NCBI RefSeq assembly: GCF_000411455.1
Contig: NZ_KE150457.1
Span: 1-64,000 of the forward strand
Source: Microbacterium sp. oral taxon 186 str. F0373
GTDB taxonomy: Bacteria > Actinomycetota > Actinomycetes > Actinomycetales > Microbacteriaceae
Length of the DNA stretch: 64,000 nucleotides
Direction: 5' to 3'
The notes below the pieces were generated by a model. That model had not been told where the DNA came from. It saw only the letters and a list, made by a program, of their open reading frames with translations, and searched no databases. The position numbers and the translations under genes were made by a program. Positions 53,597-62,147 of this stretch are shown here, in pieces (the stretch's first letter is position 1; each line of letters starts with the position of its first letter).

Positions 53597-55147
53597 TCAG
53601 CCCAGACGCAGCGTCGGAAGGCCCAGCGACACCGCGCGCGGCGCGCCGCCCTCCGCGCCCGCGGGCGCGGGAACGCCGCAGGACTCGGCCTGCGCACGGT
53701 CCCACGCATCCCCGGCGCGGGTGCGGCGGATGCGCAGCGGGGCGCCGTCGGTGCTGTCGGCGAGCAGGTGGAAGGGAGCGGCGTGGGTGACCGTCACGGT
53801 GACGACGTCGCCGGGCCGCGGGACGACAGAGCCCTCGGGCAGCTCGAAGTGCACGAGACGGTTGTCCTCGGCGCGCCCCGTGAGGCGGCGGGTCTCGGCA
53901 TCCTTCTTGCCCTCGCCGGTCGAGACCAGCACCTGCAGCTCGCGGCCGATCTGGGCCTGGTTCTCCTCGAGGCTGATGCGTTCCTGAAGGGCGACCAGGC
54001 GCTCGTAGCGCTCCTGGACGACGGCCTTGGGCACCTGGTCCGGCATGGTGGCTGCCGGGGTGCCCTCGCGGATCGAGTACTGGAACGTGAAGGCGCTCGC
54101 GAAACGCGCCTGCTCTACGACGCGCATCGTGGCCTCGAAGTCCTCCTCGGTCTCGCCCGGGAAGCCGACGATGATGTCGGTCGAGATCGCCGCGTGCGCG
54201 ATGCGCTCACGCACGCGGTCAAGGATGCCGAGGAAGCGGTCGCTGCGGTACGAGCGCCGCATCGCGCGCAGGATGCGGTCGGACCCCGACTGCAGCGGCA
54301 TGTGCAGCTGCGGCATCACCTGCGGGGTCTCGGCCATGGCGTCGATGACGTCGTCGGTGAAGGCCGCCGGGTGCGGGCTCGTGAAGCGGATGCGCTCCAG
54401 GCCCGGGATCTGACCCGCCGCGCGCAGCAGCTTGCCGAATGCCTGACGGTCGCCGAACTCGACGCCGTAGCTGTTGACGTTCTGGCCGAGGAGGGTGACC
54501 TCAACGGCGCCGTCCTCGACGAGGAGCCGGATCTCGCTGAGGATGTCGCCCGGGCGGCGGTCCTTCTCCTTGCCGCGCAAGCTCGGCACGATGCAGAACG
54601 TGCACGTGTTGTTGCAGCCGACCGAGATGGACACCCATCCGCTGTGCACGGCGTCGCGCTTGGTCGGAAGGGTAGAGGGGAACACCTCCAGCGCCTCGAG
54701 GATCTCGAGCTCGGCCTCGCCGTTGTGCCGCGCACGTTCGAGCAGGCTCGGGAGCGCGCCCATGTTGTGCGTGCCGAAGACGACGTCGACCCACGGAGCC
54801 TTGTCGAGCACGGCGTCCTTGTCCATCTGCGCCATGCATCCGCCGACGGCGATCTGCATGCCCTCGTGGCGGTCCTTGCGACTCTTCAAGTGCCCCAGGG
54901 TCCCGTAGAGCTTGCCGGCCGCGTTGTCGCGCACGGCGCACGTGTTGATCACGACGACATCGGCCTCGGCGCCGGCCTCGGCGCGGACGTATCCCGCGCT
55001 CTCCAGCGAGCCCGACAGCCGCTCGGAATCGTGGACGTTCATCTGGCAGCCGAAGGTGCGCACCTCGTAGGTGCGGGTGCGGCCGTCGGCGGTGACGGCG
55101 GCGACCGAAGGCGCGATCAGCGTGGGCGTGGCGGACGGAGAAGTCAT
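53597..55147 (-). CDS. miaB: tRNA-2-methylthio-N6-dimethylallyladenosine synthase
   Basis: This 516-aa radical-SAM methylthiotransferase acts on A37 after MiaA. The N-terminal UPF0004 domain carries three cluster cysteines ([22 protein letters not shown]). The radical SAM triad is in [18 protein letters not shown], and a TRAM domain follows (about 380-450). A C-terminal tail of about 50 residues rich in Arg, Ala and Gly is lineage-specific. TAGAAT lies 9 nt before the ATG (55157-55162, minus). Confidence 0.96.
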   Translation of the reverse strand: MTSPSATPTLIAPSVAAVTADGRTRTYEVRTFGCQMNVHDSERLSGSLESAGYVRAEAGAEADVVVINTCAVRDNAAGKLYGTLGHLKSRKDRHEGMQIAVGGCMAQMDKDAVLDKAPWVDVVFGTHNMGALPSLLERARHNGEAELEILEALEVFPSTLPTKRDAVHSGWVSISVGCNNTCTFCIVPSLRGKEKDRRPGDILSEIRLLVEDGAVEVTLLGQNVNSYGVEFGDRQAFGKLLRAAGQIPGLERIRFTSPHPAAFTDDVIDAMAETPQVMPQLHMPLQSGSDRILRAMRRSYRSDRFLGILDRVRERIAHAAISTDIIVGFPGETEEDFEATMRVVEQARFASAFTFQYSIREGTPAATMPDQVPKAVVQERYERLVALQERISLEENQAQIGRELQVLVSTGEGKKDAETRRLTGRAEDNRLVHFELPEGSVVPRPGDVVTVTVTHAAPFHLLADSTDGAPLRIRRTRAGDAWDRAQAESCGVPAPAGAEGGAPRAVSLGLPTLRLG

Positions 55148-55239
55148 GATGCGTTCATTCTACGATCCGCCGCGGGAACGGGGCCGGGGACGGGCGCGCG
55201 GAGCCCCGCACGGGATCTCGCACGGGATCCCGCACCGAG

Positions 55240-55258
55240 TTAGGGTAGCCTTTCCTGC
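55240..55258. promoter_or_regulatory. DtxR/IdeR-like iron box
   Basis: TTAGGGTAGCCTTTCCTGC agrees with the DtxR consensus TTAGGTTAGSCTAACCTAA at about 14 of 19 positions, including both GG/CC cores. It lies 43 nt before the start of the iron-type ABC operon, so the operon is probably iron-repressed. Confidence 0.65.
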
Positions 55259-55300
55259 GTCACCCCGCATCCACGGGGCTCGGAGAACCGAAGGAGTCCC

Positions 55301-56365
55301 ATGGCAGCCCACCTTCCGCGCGCCCTGCGCACGATCGCCCTCACCGCCGCGGCGGTCGCGACCCTCACCGCCCTCACGGGTTGCGGTGCCTCGGAGCCGC
55401 TGCCGGCCGTGTCGACGGGGGCGGTGGGCGAGGGCCGCACCGCGTACCCGCTGACGATCGAGAACTGCGGCGTCGCGGTCACCTTCGCGGCCGCACCCGA
55501 GCGCACCGTCTCGCTCGATCAGGACTCGACGGAGATCCTGCTCTCCCTGGGACTGGAAGAGCGCATGGTGGGTACGGCGTCGTGGACCGATCCCGTGCTG
55601 CCCTCCCTCGCGGAGGCGAACGCGCGCGTGCCGCGCCTCGCGGACAACGCACCGACGTACGAAGTCCTGATGGGCGCCGAACCCGACTTCGTGACCGCGT
55701 CGTTCGGGCGCCACTTCAAGGACGGTGGCGTCGTCACCCGCGATCGCCTGAGTTCGAGCGGCATCCCGTCCTACCTGTCGCCGACCGACTGCGACAACGG
55801 CAAGAGCATCAACGGCGGCACCGGACAACGCTCGACGGCGCTGACCGTCGACACCCTCTACCAGGAGATCCGAGAGCTCGCGGAGATCTTCGACGTGCCC
55901 AGCCGCGGCGATGCCCTGATCGCAGGCCTCCAACGCCGCGCCGCCGCCGCCATCGCGGGGATGGATCTGTCCGGTCGCACCGTCGCATTCTGGTTCGCCG
56001 ACACGAAGACGCCGTACGTCGGCGGCGGCCGCGGATCGACCCAGCTGCTCGCGTCGATGACCGGTATGACCAACGTCTACGCGGACCGCGTCGAGGACTG
56101 GCCGGCCGTCAGCTGGGAATCGCTCGTCGAGGCTCAGCCCAGCGTGTTGGTGGTGGGTGACCTGCAGCGCGACCGGTTCCCCGGCGACCGCTTGAACGAC
56201 AAGATGGCCTTCCTCACCGGCGATCCTCTCGCCCGCACCATTCCGGCGGTCTCGACGAACGCGATCATCGCCCTCCACGGCGCGGAGCTCAACCCCTCCA
56301 TCCGCTTCGTCGACGGGCTCGAGAAGATCCGCGCCTGGTGGGACGCGCAGCAGGGCCGCGGATGA
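55301..56365 (+). CDS. Iron-siderophore-type ABC transporter substrate-binding lipoprotein
   Basis: This 354-aa FepB/FecB-type binding protein has a lipoprotein signal ending in LTGC (Cys28). The mature domain has the TroA-type pattern AAAPERTVSLDQDSTEILLSLGL, EVLMGAEPDFVTA and SWESLVEAQPSVLVVGD. It captures an iron chelate for the permease and ATPase that follow. The exact ligand (siderophore, haem or cobalamin) is not decided, but the upstream iron box favours iron. The start has GAAGGAG at SD distance. Confidence 0.9.
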   Translation: MAAHLPRALRTIALTAAAVATLTALTGCGASEPLPAVSTGAVGEGRTAYPLTIENCGVAVTFAAAPERTVSLDQDSTEILLSLGLEERMVGTASWTDPVLPSLAEANARVPRLADNAPTYEVLMGAEPDFVTASFGRHFKDGGVVTRDRLSSSGIPSYLSPTDCDNGKSINGGTGQRSTALTVDTLYQEIRELAEIFDVPSRGDALIAGLQRRAAAAIAGMDLSGRTVAFWFADTKTPYVGGGRGSTQLLASMTGMTNVYADRVEDWPAVSWESLVEAQPSVLVVGDLQRDRFPGDRLNDKMAFLTGDPLARTIPAVSTNAIIALHGAELNPSIRFVDGLEKIRAWWDAQQGRG

Positions 56366-57408
56366 CCGCGGGCCTGACGCCGCGGCGCACCGTTCGACTG
56401 CCGGCCGCGCTGGTGATCGCGCTCGGTGTCGTCGCCCTCGTCGCGTCGATCGCGGCGGCCATGACGCTTGGAGCGGCCGACGTCTCCCTCGTGAGCGTGC
56501 GCGACATCATCCTCAACAACCTCGGTCTGGCGAACATCCCGGTGCGACCGGCGGCGAACGCGATCGTCTGGGAGGACCGGCTGCCCCGGGCGCTCGTCGC
56601 GGCCGCCTGCGGGGCCGGGCTGGGGCTGTGTGGCGTCGTGATGCAGGCGCTGCTGCGCAACCCGCTCGCCGACCCGTTCATCCTCGGCGTCTCGTCCGGC
56701 GCGTCCACCGGAGCGGTTCTGGTCGCGGTGCTCGGCCTCGGCTCCGGTGCGCTGGGGCTGTCCGCGGGTGCATTCATCGGCGCCCTCGTCGCATTCGCGC
56801 TCGTGCTGGTGCTCGCGCGCGCCGCAGCGGCGGGAACGTCGGGCGTGATCCTTGCGGGCGTGGCCGGTACGCACTTCTTCTCTGCGGTGACCTCGCTGAT
56901 CGTGTTCGCCTTCGCCGACTCCGATGCCACGCGCGGCGTGATGTTCTGGCTCCTCGGCTCCCTCGAGGGGATGAGATGGAACCACGTGCTGCTCGCCATC
57001 GTCGTGGTCACGGTCGGAGCCCTGGCGGTCGCTGCCTCCGCGCCGACACTGGACGCGTTCGCGTTCGGTGACGATGTCGCGGCGTCTCTCGGCATCCACG
57101 TGTCGCGCGTGCGGACGCTGCTGTTCATCCTCACCGCGCTGATGACTGCGACGCTGGTGAGCATTGCCGGCGCGATCGGTTTCGTCGGCCTCGTCCTCCC
57201 CCACGCCGCGCGGCTGCTCGTCGGCCCCCGGCATGCGCGTGTGGTCCCCACGACGATCGTCCTCGGAGCCCTGTTCATGGTGTGGGTGGATGCCGCATCG
57301 CGCACGGTGTTCGCACCGTCTCCTCTGCCCGTCGGCGTCGGGACGGCACTGGTGGGCGTCCCGGTGTTCGTGGCCCTGCTCGTGCGACGGAAGAAGGTGC
57401 GCGCATGA
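56362..57408 (+). CDS. FecCD-family iron ABC transporter permease
   Basis: This 348-aa permease has about ten membrane segments and the FecCD signatures RLPRALVAAACGAGLGLCGV, NPLADPFILGVSSGAS and GAIGFVGLVLPHAARLLVG. One subunit probably dimerises. The ATG overlaps the binding-protein stop by 4 nt (ATGA) and fixes the start. Note the VGPRHARVVP loop that contacts the ATPase. Confidence 0.94.
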   Translation: MTAGLTPRRTVRLPAALVIALGVVALVASIAAAMTLGAADVSLVSVRDIILNNLGLANIPVRPAANAIVWEDRLPRALVAAACGAGLGLCGVVMQALLRNPLADPFILGVSSGASTGAVLVAVLGLGSGALGLSAGAFIGALVAFALVLVLARAAAAGTSGVILAGVAGTHFFSAVTSLIVFAFADSDATRGVMFWLLGSLEGMRWNHVLLAIVVVTVGALAVAASAPTLDAFAFGDDVAASLGIHVSRVRTLLFILTALMTATLVSIAGAIGFVGLVLPHAARLLVGPRHARVVPTTIVLGALFMVWVDAASRTVFAPSPLPVGVGTALVGVPVFVALLVRRKKVRA

Positions 57409-58184
57409 CGCTGTCTGCCGACCGGGTGTCGTGGCACCGTGGCGGCGCGCTCGTCGTGGACGGGGTCTCGCTGCACCCGCGGCCCGGATCGACCGTCGGC
57501 CTCCTCGGCCCTAACGGCTCGGGCAAGTCCTCGCTCCTGCGCCTGCTCCAGGGTGTGTCACGCCCGGACAGCGGGATCGTCCGTCTCGACGACGACGATC
57601 TGACCGGCCTGCGGCGGCGGGACGTCGCCCGCGCCGTGGCGACAGTGGCACAGCAGGCCGACACGGACGTCGACCTGACCGTCCGCGACGTCGTCCGGCT
57701 CGGTCGCACGCCGCACCGGTCGGTGTTCGGCGGCGACACCGCGGCCGACGCGGAGGCGGTCGAGTCCGCACTCGCTCAGGTGCTGCTGACCGAGAAGGCC
57801 GAGCATGGCTGGCACACGCTGTCGGGCGGGGAGCGCCAGCGGGCGCAGATCGCGCGTGCGCTCGCCCAGCAACCGCGGGAGCTGCTGCTCGACGAGCCGA
57901 CCAACCATCTCGACATCCGCCACCAGCTGGAGCTTCTGGCGCTCGTCAGCGCCCTCCCGGTCACGACGGTGGTGGCCCTGCATGATCTCAATCTCGCCGC
58001 GACGTTCTGCGACGAGGTGGTCGTGCTGCGCCGCGGCGCGGTGGTTGCCGCGGGGACGCCCATCGAGGTGTTGACGACCGCGCTCATCGCCGACGTGTAC
58101 GAGGTCGACGCGCGCACGGAGGTCGACCCCGTGACCGGCCGACTCGCCATCACCTACGTCTGGGAACGGCCCCCATCGGCCTGA
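57405..58184 (+). CDS. Iron-type ABC transporter ATP-binding protein
   Basis: This 259-aa FepC-type ATPase has Walker A GPNGSGKSS, signature LSGGERQRAQIARAL, Walker B LLLDEPTNHLDI and switch His in VVALHDLNLA. The ATG overlaps the permease stop by 4 nt, making a tight three-gene operon. Its stop is 5 nt from the convergent recX stop. Confidence 0.95.
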   Translation: MTLSADRVSWHRGGALVVDGVSLHPRPGSTVGLLGPNGSGKSSLLRLLQGVSRPDSGIVRLDDDDLTGLRRRDVARAVATVAQQADTDVDLTVRDVVRLGRTPHRSVFGGDTAADAEAVESALAQVLLTEKAEHGWHTLSGGERQRAQIARALAQQPRELLLDEPTNHLDIRHQLELLALVSALPVTTVVALHDLNLAATFCDEVVVLRRGAVVAAGTPIEVLTTALIADVYEVDARTEVDPVTGRLAITYVWERPPSA

Positions 58185-58189
58185 GCACG

Positions 58190-58906
58190 TCACCCCCGCG
58201 GAAACGCCCCGGTCGCGGGCTCCTCCTCGAAGCGAACGGCCCCGGCCGGTGCGCGGCGCACCGGCCGTCCGAGCTCATCGAGCGCCTGACGCGCGGCGGA
58301 CAGCGCCGTGGACCCGTAGCCGCGCCGCGCCAGTTGTCCGGATAGGCGCCGAAGCGCCGTATCGCGGTCGAGATCTCGCATCGTCCGAGCCTTCTGCCGA
58401 GCGAACTCCAGGGCGCGATCGGCCTCGTCGTCGGGGAGCTCGTCGAGCGCGGCGTCGATCACGTCGCGCGGGATCCCCCGCTTGGCCAGCGACTGCGCGA
58501 GCAGCGCGCGACCCTGTCCCTTGCGCTCGACCCCGCTGTGGACGAGTTGCTCCGCCAGCGCGGCATCGTCGAGGTAGCCGAGACCGCGCAGGCGGTCGAG
58601 CACCTCCTCGATCGCTCCGTCGACGAGCTCTCTCTCCCGCAGAAACGTCGATGCCTCGCGTTCGGACAGCGAGCGCGTGCGCAGCCGCTTCATCAACGCG
58701 GCCTCTGCGTCGGCGAGCACGGCGGCGGTCTCGTCGTCCCAGGTCGTCTCGGCACGGTCATCGGTCCAGGTCGGATGCCACGCCGCGGCGATGTCAGCGT
58801 CTACCTCGCTCACCGCGGGTGCGGTGACAGCGGCATCCGCCTCCCCGAACAACGGGATCACGGGAGCGAGGCGCTCGGACTCGCCCCCGTGTCGCGAGGT
58901 TGTCAT
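58190..58906 (-). CDS. recX: Regulatory protein RecX
   Basis: This 238-aa inhibitor of RecA filaments has an N-terminal acidic extension of about 70 residues followed by the helical RecX repeats (LRTRSLSEREASTFLRER, GYLDDAALAEQLVHS, KRGIPRDVIDAALDEL). The ATG overlaps the recA stop by one base (TGATG), so its yield is tied to RecA by coupling. Confidence 0.93.
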   Translation of the reverse strand: MTTSRHGGESERLAPVIPLFGEADAAVTAPAVSEVDADIAAAWHPTWTDDRAETTWDDETAAVLADAEAALMKRLRTRSLSEREASTFLRERELVDGAIEEVLDRLRGLGYLDDAALAEQLVHSGVERKGQGRALLAQSLAKRGIPRDVIDAALDELPDDEADRALEFARQKARTMRDLDRDTALRRLSGQLARRGYGSTALSAARQALDELGRPVRRAPAGAVRFEEEPATGAFPRG

Positions 58907-59961
58907 CAGGCCGGGCGGCGTGCAGCCAGGTCGTCGGCGGGGGCCGTCTCAGCCGCGACGCGAGGCTGGCCGATGCCCAGCTTCTGCTTGATCTTGGTCT
59001 CGATCTCGGCCGCGATGTCGGGGTTCTTCAGCAGGAAGTTACGGGCGTTCTCCTTGCCCTGACCGAGCTGCTCACCGTCGTAGGTGTACCAGGCGCCGGA
59101 CTTCTTCACCAAGGCGTGCTCCACGCCGAAGTCGATGAGCGAGCCCTCGCGGGAGATGCCGGTGCCGTAGAGGATGTCGAACTCGGCCTGCTTGAACGGC
59201 GGCGCCATCTTGTTCTTGACGACCTTGACGCGCGTACGGTTGCCGACCGCGTCGGTGCCGTCCTTCAGCGTCTCGATGCGACGGATGTCCAGACGCACCG
59301 AGGCGTAGAACTTGAGCGCCTTCCCGCCGGCGGTGGTTTCGGGAGAGCCGAAGAACACGCCGATCTTCTCGCGCAGCTGGTTGATGAAGATCATCGTCGT
59401 GTTGGTCTGGTTGAGGCCACCGGTGAGCTTTCGCAGCGCCTGGGACATGAGGCGAGCCTGCAGGCCGACGTGGGAGTCACCCATCTCGCCTTCGATCTCG
59501 GCCTTGGGCACGAGCGCGGCGACCGAGTCGATGACGACGAGGTCGATGGCTCCCGAACGCACCAGCATGTCGGCGATCTCCAGCGCCTGCTCCCCCGTGT
59601 CGGGCTGCGACACGAGCAGCTGGTCGATGTCGACACCGAGCTTCTGCGCATAGTCGGGGTCGAGCGCGTGCTCGGCGTCGATGAAGGCGGCGATGCCGCC
59701 CGCGCGCTGCACATTGGCGATCGCATGGAGCGTGAGCGTCGTCTTACCCGAGGACTCGGGACCATAGATCTCGATGATGCGCCCGCGGGGAAGACCACCC
59801 ACGCCGAGAGCGACATCGAGGGCGATCGAACCGGTGGGGATGACCTCGACGGGGGCGCGGTCGTCGCTGCCCAGTCGCATGACCGAGCCCTTTCCGAACT
59901 GCCGGTCGATCTGGGCGAGGGCCGACTCGAGGGCCTTCTCGCGGTCAGCGGGTGAGGGCAT
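58906..59961 (-). CDS. recA: Recombinase RecA
   Basis: This 351-aa protein performs strand exchange and acts as LexA co-protease. Walker A is GPESSGKTT (67-75), Walker [14 protein letters not shown], and loops L1 and L2 carry [22 protein letters not shown] and [15 protein letters not shown] in family form. There is no intein. The ATG is preceded by AAGGAG. Its promoter about 210 nt upstream carries a LexA box. recX overlaps its end. Confidence 0.98.
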   Translation of the reverse strand: MPSPADREKALESALAQIDRQFGKGSVMRLGSDDRAPVEVIPTGSIALDVALGVGGLPRGRIIEIYGPESSGKTTLTLHAIANVQRAGGIAAFIDAEHALDPDYAQKLGVDIDQLLVSQPDTGEQALEIADMLVRSGAIDLVVIDSVAALVPKAEIEGEMGDSHVGLQARLMSQALRKLTGGLNQTNTTMIFINQLREKIGVFFGSPETTAGGKALKFYASVRLDIRRIETLKDGTDAVGNRTRVKVVKNKMAPPFKQAEFDILYGTGISREGSLIDFGVEHALVKKSGAWYTYDGEQLGQGKENARNFLLKNPDIAAEIETKIKQKLGIGQPRVAAETAPADDLAARRPA

Positions 59962-60169
59962 GACGTGCTCCTTGTGCTCTGCCGTGGACGGCGCTGCCGG
60001 CCTCGGGATTCCGTCGCCTGTAGGCTGTCACGCCCCCTCCCGGCGGGAAGGATGCTGCGACAAGGCGGAGGTGTCGTGATGACGATGTCCACGCTAGAGA
60101 CGGCCTCCGACATCGGTCGGCGACGGGCCTCGAATGTGGACAAACGTCCCGGTTCACCTCATGTGTAGG

Positions 60170-60197
60170 AGCCTATGCCCCTCGAACAGAGTTTCGA
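60170..60197 (-). promoter_or_regulatory. recA promoter with LexA (SOS) box
   Basis: TCGAAC-AGAG-TTTCGA (60182-60197) matches the actinobacterial SOS box at 11 of 12 specified positions. It overlaps the -35 (TCGAAA) of a promoter whose -10 is TAGGCT (60175 to 60170, minus; spacer 16). The recA leader would be about 200 nt long with no gene in it. Confidence 0.75.
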
Positions 60198-60228
60198 TCA
60201 CGCGACACGCCGCGCAGGCATCGGTCGA

Positions 60229-60453
60229 TCAGCGCCGACGCGGCTCCATCAGGCCGACGCCGTGACGGCGCGAGGCGGGCACGTCGGTCTCGTCGCACAG
60301 AGCAAACCAGATCTCGCGCGGCTCGACGCCGTCGGCGAGGGCTTCGGCGGCGGTGCGATGGCCGACGCCGGGAAGGGCGAGGTCGGCGACCAACATCGCT
60401 GCGCGATTGCCGAACTCGTCCTCGACAGCTCGCGTGAACTCGCTTCGCCGCAC
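60229..60453 (-). CDS. DUF3046 family small protein
   Basis: This 74-aa protein follows the DUF3046 pattern (SEFTRAVEDEFG, GHRTAAEALADGVEPREIWFALCDETDVP). It is almost always found between clgR and recA in actinobacteria, as here. The GTG at 60453 comes 1 nt after the clgR stop with no SD of its own, so translation is coupled. A longer frame extends back through clgR but is its shadow. Function is unknown. Confidence 0.85.
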   Translation of the reverse strand: MRRSEFTRAVEDEFGNRAAMLVADLALPGVGHRTAAEALADGVEPREIWFALCDETDVPASRRHGVGLMEPRRR

Positions 60454-60454
60454 G

Positions 60455-60775
60455 TCAGCGCAGCGACAGTTCGGGCTGGACGAGGCCGTCCTCGAGCCCG
60501 GCGAGGTCGTCGGGAACCACGTCGGGGAAGACCTGCAGGCCCTCCAGCACCGACAGACGGTCTCCGACCTCGCGCATGATGGTCGAGATCGGGACGTCCA
60601 GCGCCTCGGCGACCGCGGCGAGGATCTCGCTCGAGGCCTCCTTCTGACCGCGCTCGACCTCGCTGAGATATCCGAGGGCGACACTCGCACGGCCGGCGAC
60701 CTGGCGGAGGGTACGCCCCTTCTGCAGGCGGAAGTCGCGAAGCACTTCGCCGATCTCCTGACGAACCAGGATCAT
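60455..60775 (-). CDS. clgR: ClgR-like helix-turn-helix transcriptional regulator
   Basis: This 106-aa protein has one XRE-type helix-turn-helix (residues about 21-63: RTLRQVAGRASVALGYLSEVERG). ClgR proteins activate clp protease and other protein-quality genes in actinobacteria and are themselves Clp substrates. The ATG 60775 follows GGAGGGGG. Position between cinA and recA matches Streptomyces and Mycobacterium. Confidence 0.9.
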   Translation of the reverse strand: MILVRQEIGEVLRDFRLQKGRTLRQVAGRASVALGYLSEVERGQKEASSEILAAVAEALDVPISTIMREVGDRLSVLEGLQVFPDVVPDDLAGLEDGLVQPELSLR

Positions 60776-60943
60776 GTTCGGGCCCCCTCCTCTACTCGAG
60801 ATTCCCACCGGGTTTCGGTGCCCGGGTGGATAACAGTACCCCACGTGCTGGCCACGATAGCCCCCTCGTGCTGGGTAATGAATGGGAATCGCTGTCCTGT
60901 AACGGCGTCGACACGAGCGGTATTCCCCCGGTCATCTGAGGAC

Positions 60944-61513
60944 TCAGAGCGCGTCCAGCACCAGCCGGATGGCGCGGGCTGCCGTCTCGGCGCGGATGGC
61001 GGCGCGATCGCCGTCGATCAGCACGGACTCGACCCGCGAGCCCAGCGGCGTGGCGACGGCGATGTGAACCGTGCCGACCGGCTGCCCGTCCGGCGACAGC
61101 GGACCGGCGATGCCGGTGGTCGCCACGCCGACATCGACGGGCACGCCGCCGTGTCCGAGCGCACGGCGCACCCCCTCCGCCATCTGGCTGGCGACCCGGG
61201 GATGGACCGGTCCGTGCGCGTCGAGCAGATGCTGCTCGACGCCCAGCAGGCTCGCCTTCACGTCCGTCGCGTAGGCGACGATGCCGCCGCGGAAGACGCG
61301 CGAGGCCCCCGATATGGAGACGATGGAGGCGGCGAGCAGTCCCCCGGTCAACGACTCGGCCGCCGCGATGCTCCAGCCGAGGTCGGCGAGTCGGGCGACG
61401 AGGCGTTCCGGGTCGCTCCGGCGTCCCGCGGAGACGAGGGTGCTCTCGAGATCGTCACCCTCGGCATCCTGGTGTTCGTCGTGCGCACCGCCGCGCCGGG
61501 ACGAGGGGCTCAT
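60944..61513 (-). CDS. CinA C-terminal-domain protein (NMN deamidase PncC type)
   Basis: This 189-aa protein has only the CinA C-terminal domain: IAAAESLTGGLLAASIVSISGASRVFRGGIVAYATDVK and ATTGIAGPLSPDGQPVGTVHIA. The N-terminal molybdopterin-like domain is absent, as is usual in actinobacteria. E. coli relatives deamidate nicotinamide mononucleotide. The ATG overlaps the pgsA stop by 4 nt. Confidence 0.9.
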   Translation of the reverse strand: MSPSSRRGGAHDEHQDAEGDDLESTLVSAGRRSDPERLVARLADLGWSIAAAESLTGGLLAASIVSISGASRVFRGGIVAYATDVKASLLGVEQHLLDAHGPVHPRVASQMAEGVRRALGHGGVPVDVGVATTGIAGPLSPDGQPVGTVHIAVATPLGSRVESVLIDGDRAAIRAETAARAIRLVLDAL

Positions 61514-62100
61514 CGACGGGTCCCGGTGCCGGCACCGCCGCGGGCAGCCCGTGCCCCTCGGATCTCGGTGACCACGTAGTCGAGGCCGCTGGCAACCGTG
61601 AGGAGGACGGCGATCCACATCGTCACGGTGTTCACGACATGGATGCCCTCCCCCACCACGTTCCACAGCGGCAGCAGCGCGAGCGACAGCGCGACCGCCT
61701 GCGCGACGGTCTTCAGCTTGCCCATCCAGGCCGCCGCGACGACGTGGCTGCTCGCGACGACCAGGCGATGCACCGTGATGCCGATCTCGCGGATGAGGAC
61801 CAGAATCGTGACCGCCCAGGGAAGCTCACCCAGGATGGACAGGCCGACGAAGGCACAGCCGGTCAGCGCCTTGTCGGCGATCGGGTCGAGGAGCTTGCCG
61901 AGGTCGGTGACGATCTCGTACTTGCGGGCGAGATAGCCGTCGATGCCGTCTGTCGCGATGGCGACGATGAAGAGCACACCGGCACCCCACCGCAGCGGAC
62001 CATCCCCACCCTGATCGGCCAGGAGCATCCAGAGGAAGACCGGCGCGCACAGGATGCGGACGATCGTGATCGCGTTGGGGAGCTGCCGGGGAATCGCCAC
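61510..62100 (-). CDS. pgsA: CDP-diacylglycerol-glycerol-3-phosphate 3-phosphatidyltransferase
   Basis: This 196-aa membrane enzyme makes phosphatidylglycerol phosphate. The CDP-alcohol phosphotransferase motif DG-x2-AR-x8-G-x3-D-x3-D is visible as DGIDGYLARKYEIVTDLGKLLDPIAD. About four to five membrane segments follow. The GTG has no SD, and TAGGCT lies exactly 6 nt before it, so pgsA has its own leaderless promoter downstream of ftsK. Confidence 0.93.
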   Translation of the reverse strand: MAIPRQLPNAITIVRILCAPVFLWMLLADQGGDGPLRWGAGVLFIVAIATDGIDGYLARKYEIVTDLGKLLDPIADKALTGCAFVGLSILGELPWAVTILVLIREIGITVHRLVVASSHVVAAAWMGKLKTVAQAVALSLALLPLWNVVGEGIHVVNTVTMWIAVLLTVASGLDYVVTEIRGARAARGGAGTGTRR

Positions 62101-62106
62101 GAGGCG

Positions 62107-62112
62107 AGCCTA
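62107..62112 (-). promoter_or_regulatory. -10 element of pgsA-cinA, probable leaderless start
   Basis: TAGGCT on the minus strand lies 6 nt before the pgsA GTG. Confidence 0.5.
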
Positions 62113-62147
62113 CTCGCGGCCCGTGCGCTGCACCGCCGCGCGTCAGC

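Noticed and set aside
53768..55243. A 491-codon plus-strand frame over miaB
   Set aside because: Antisense to a complete radical-SAM gene; no RBS and no recognisable motif.
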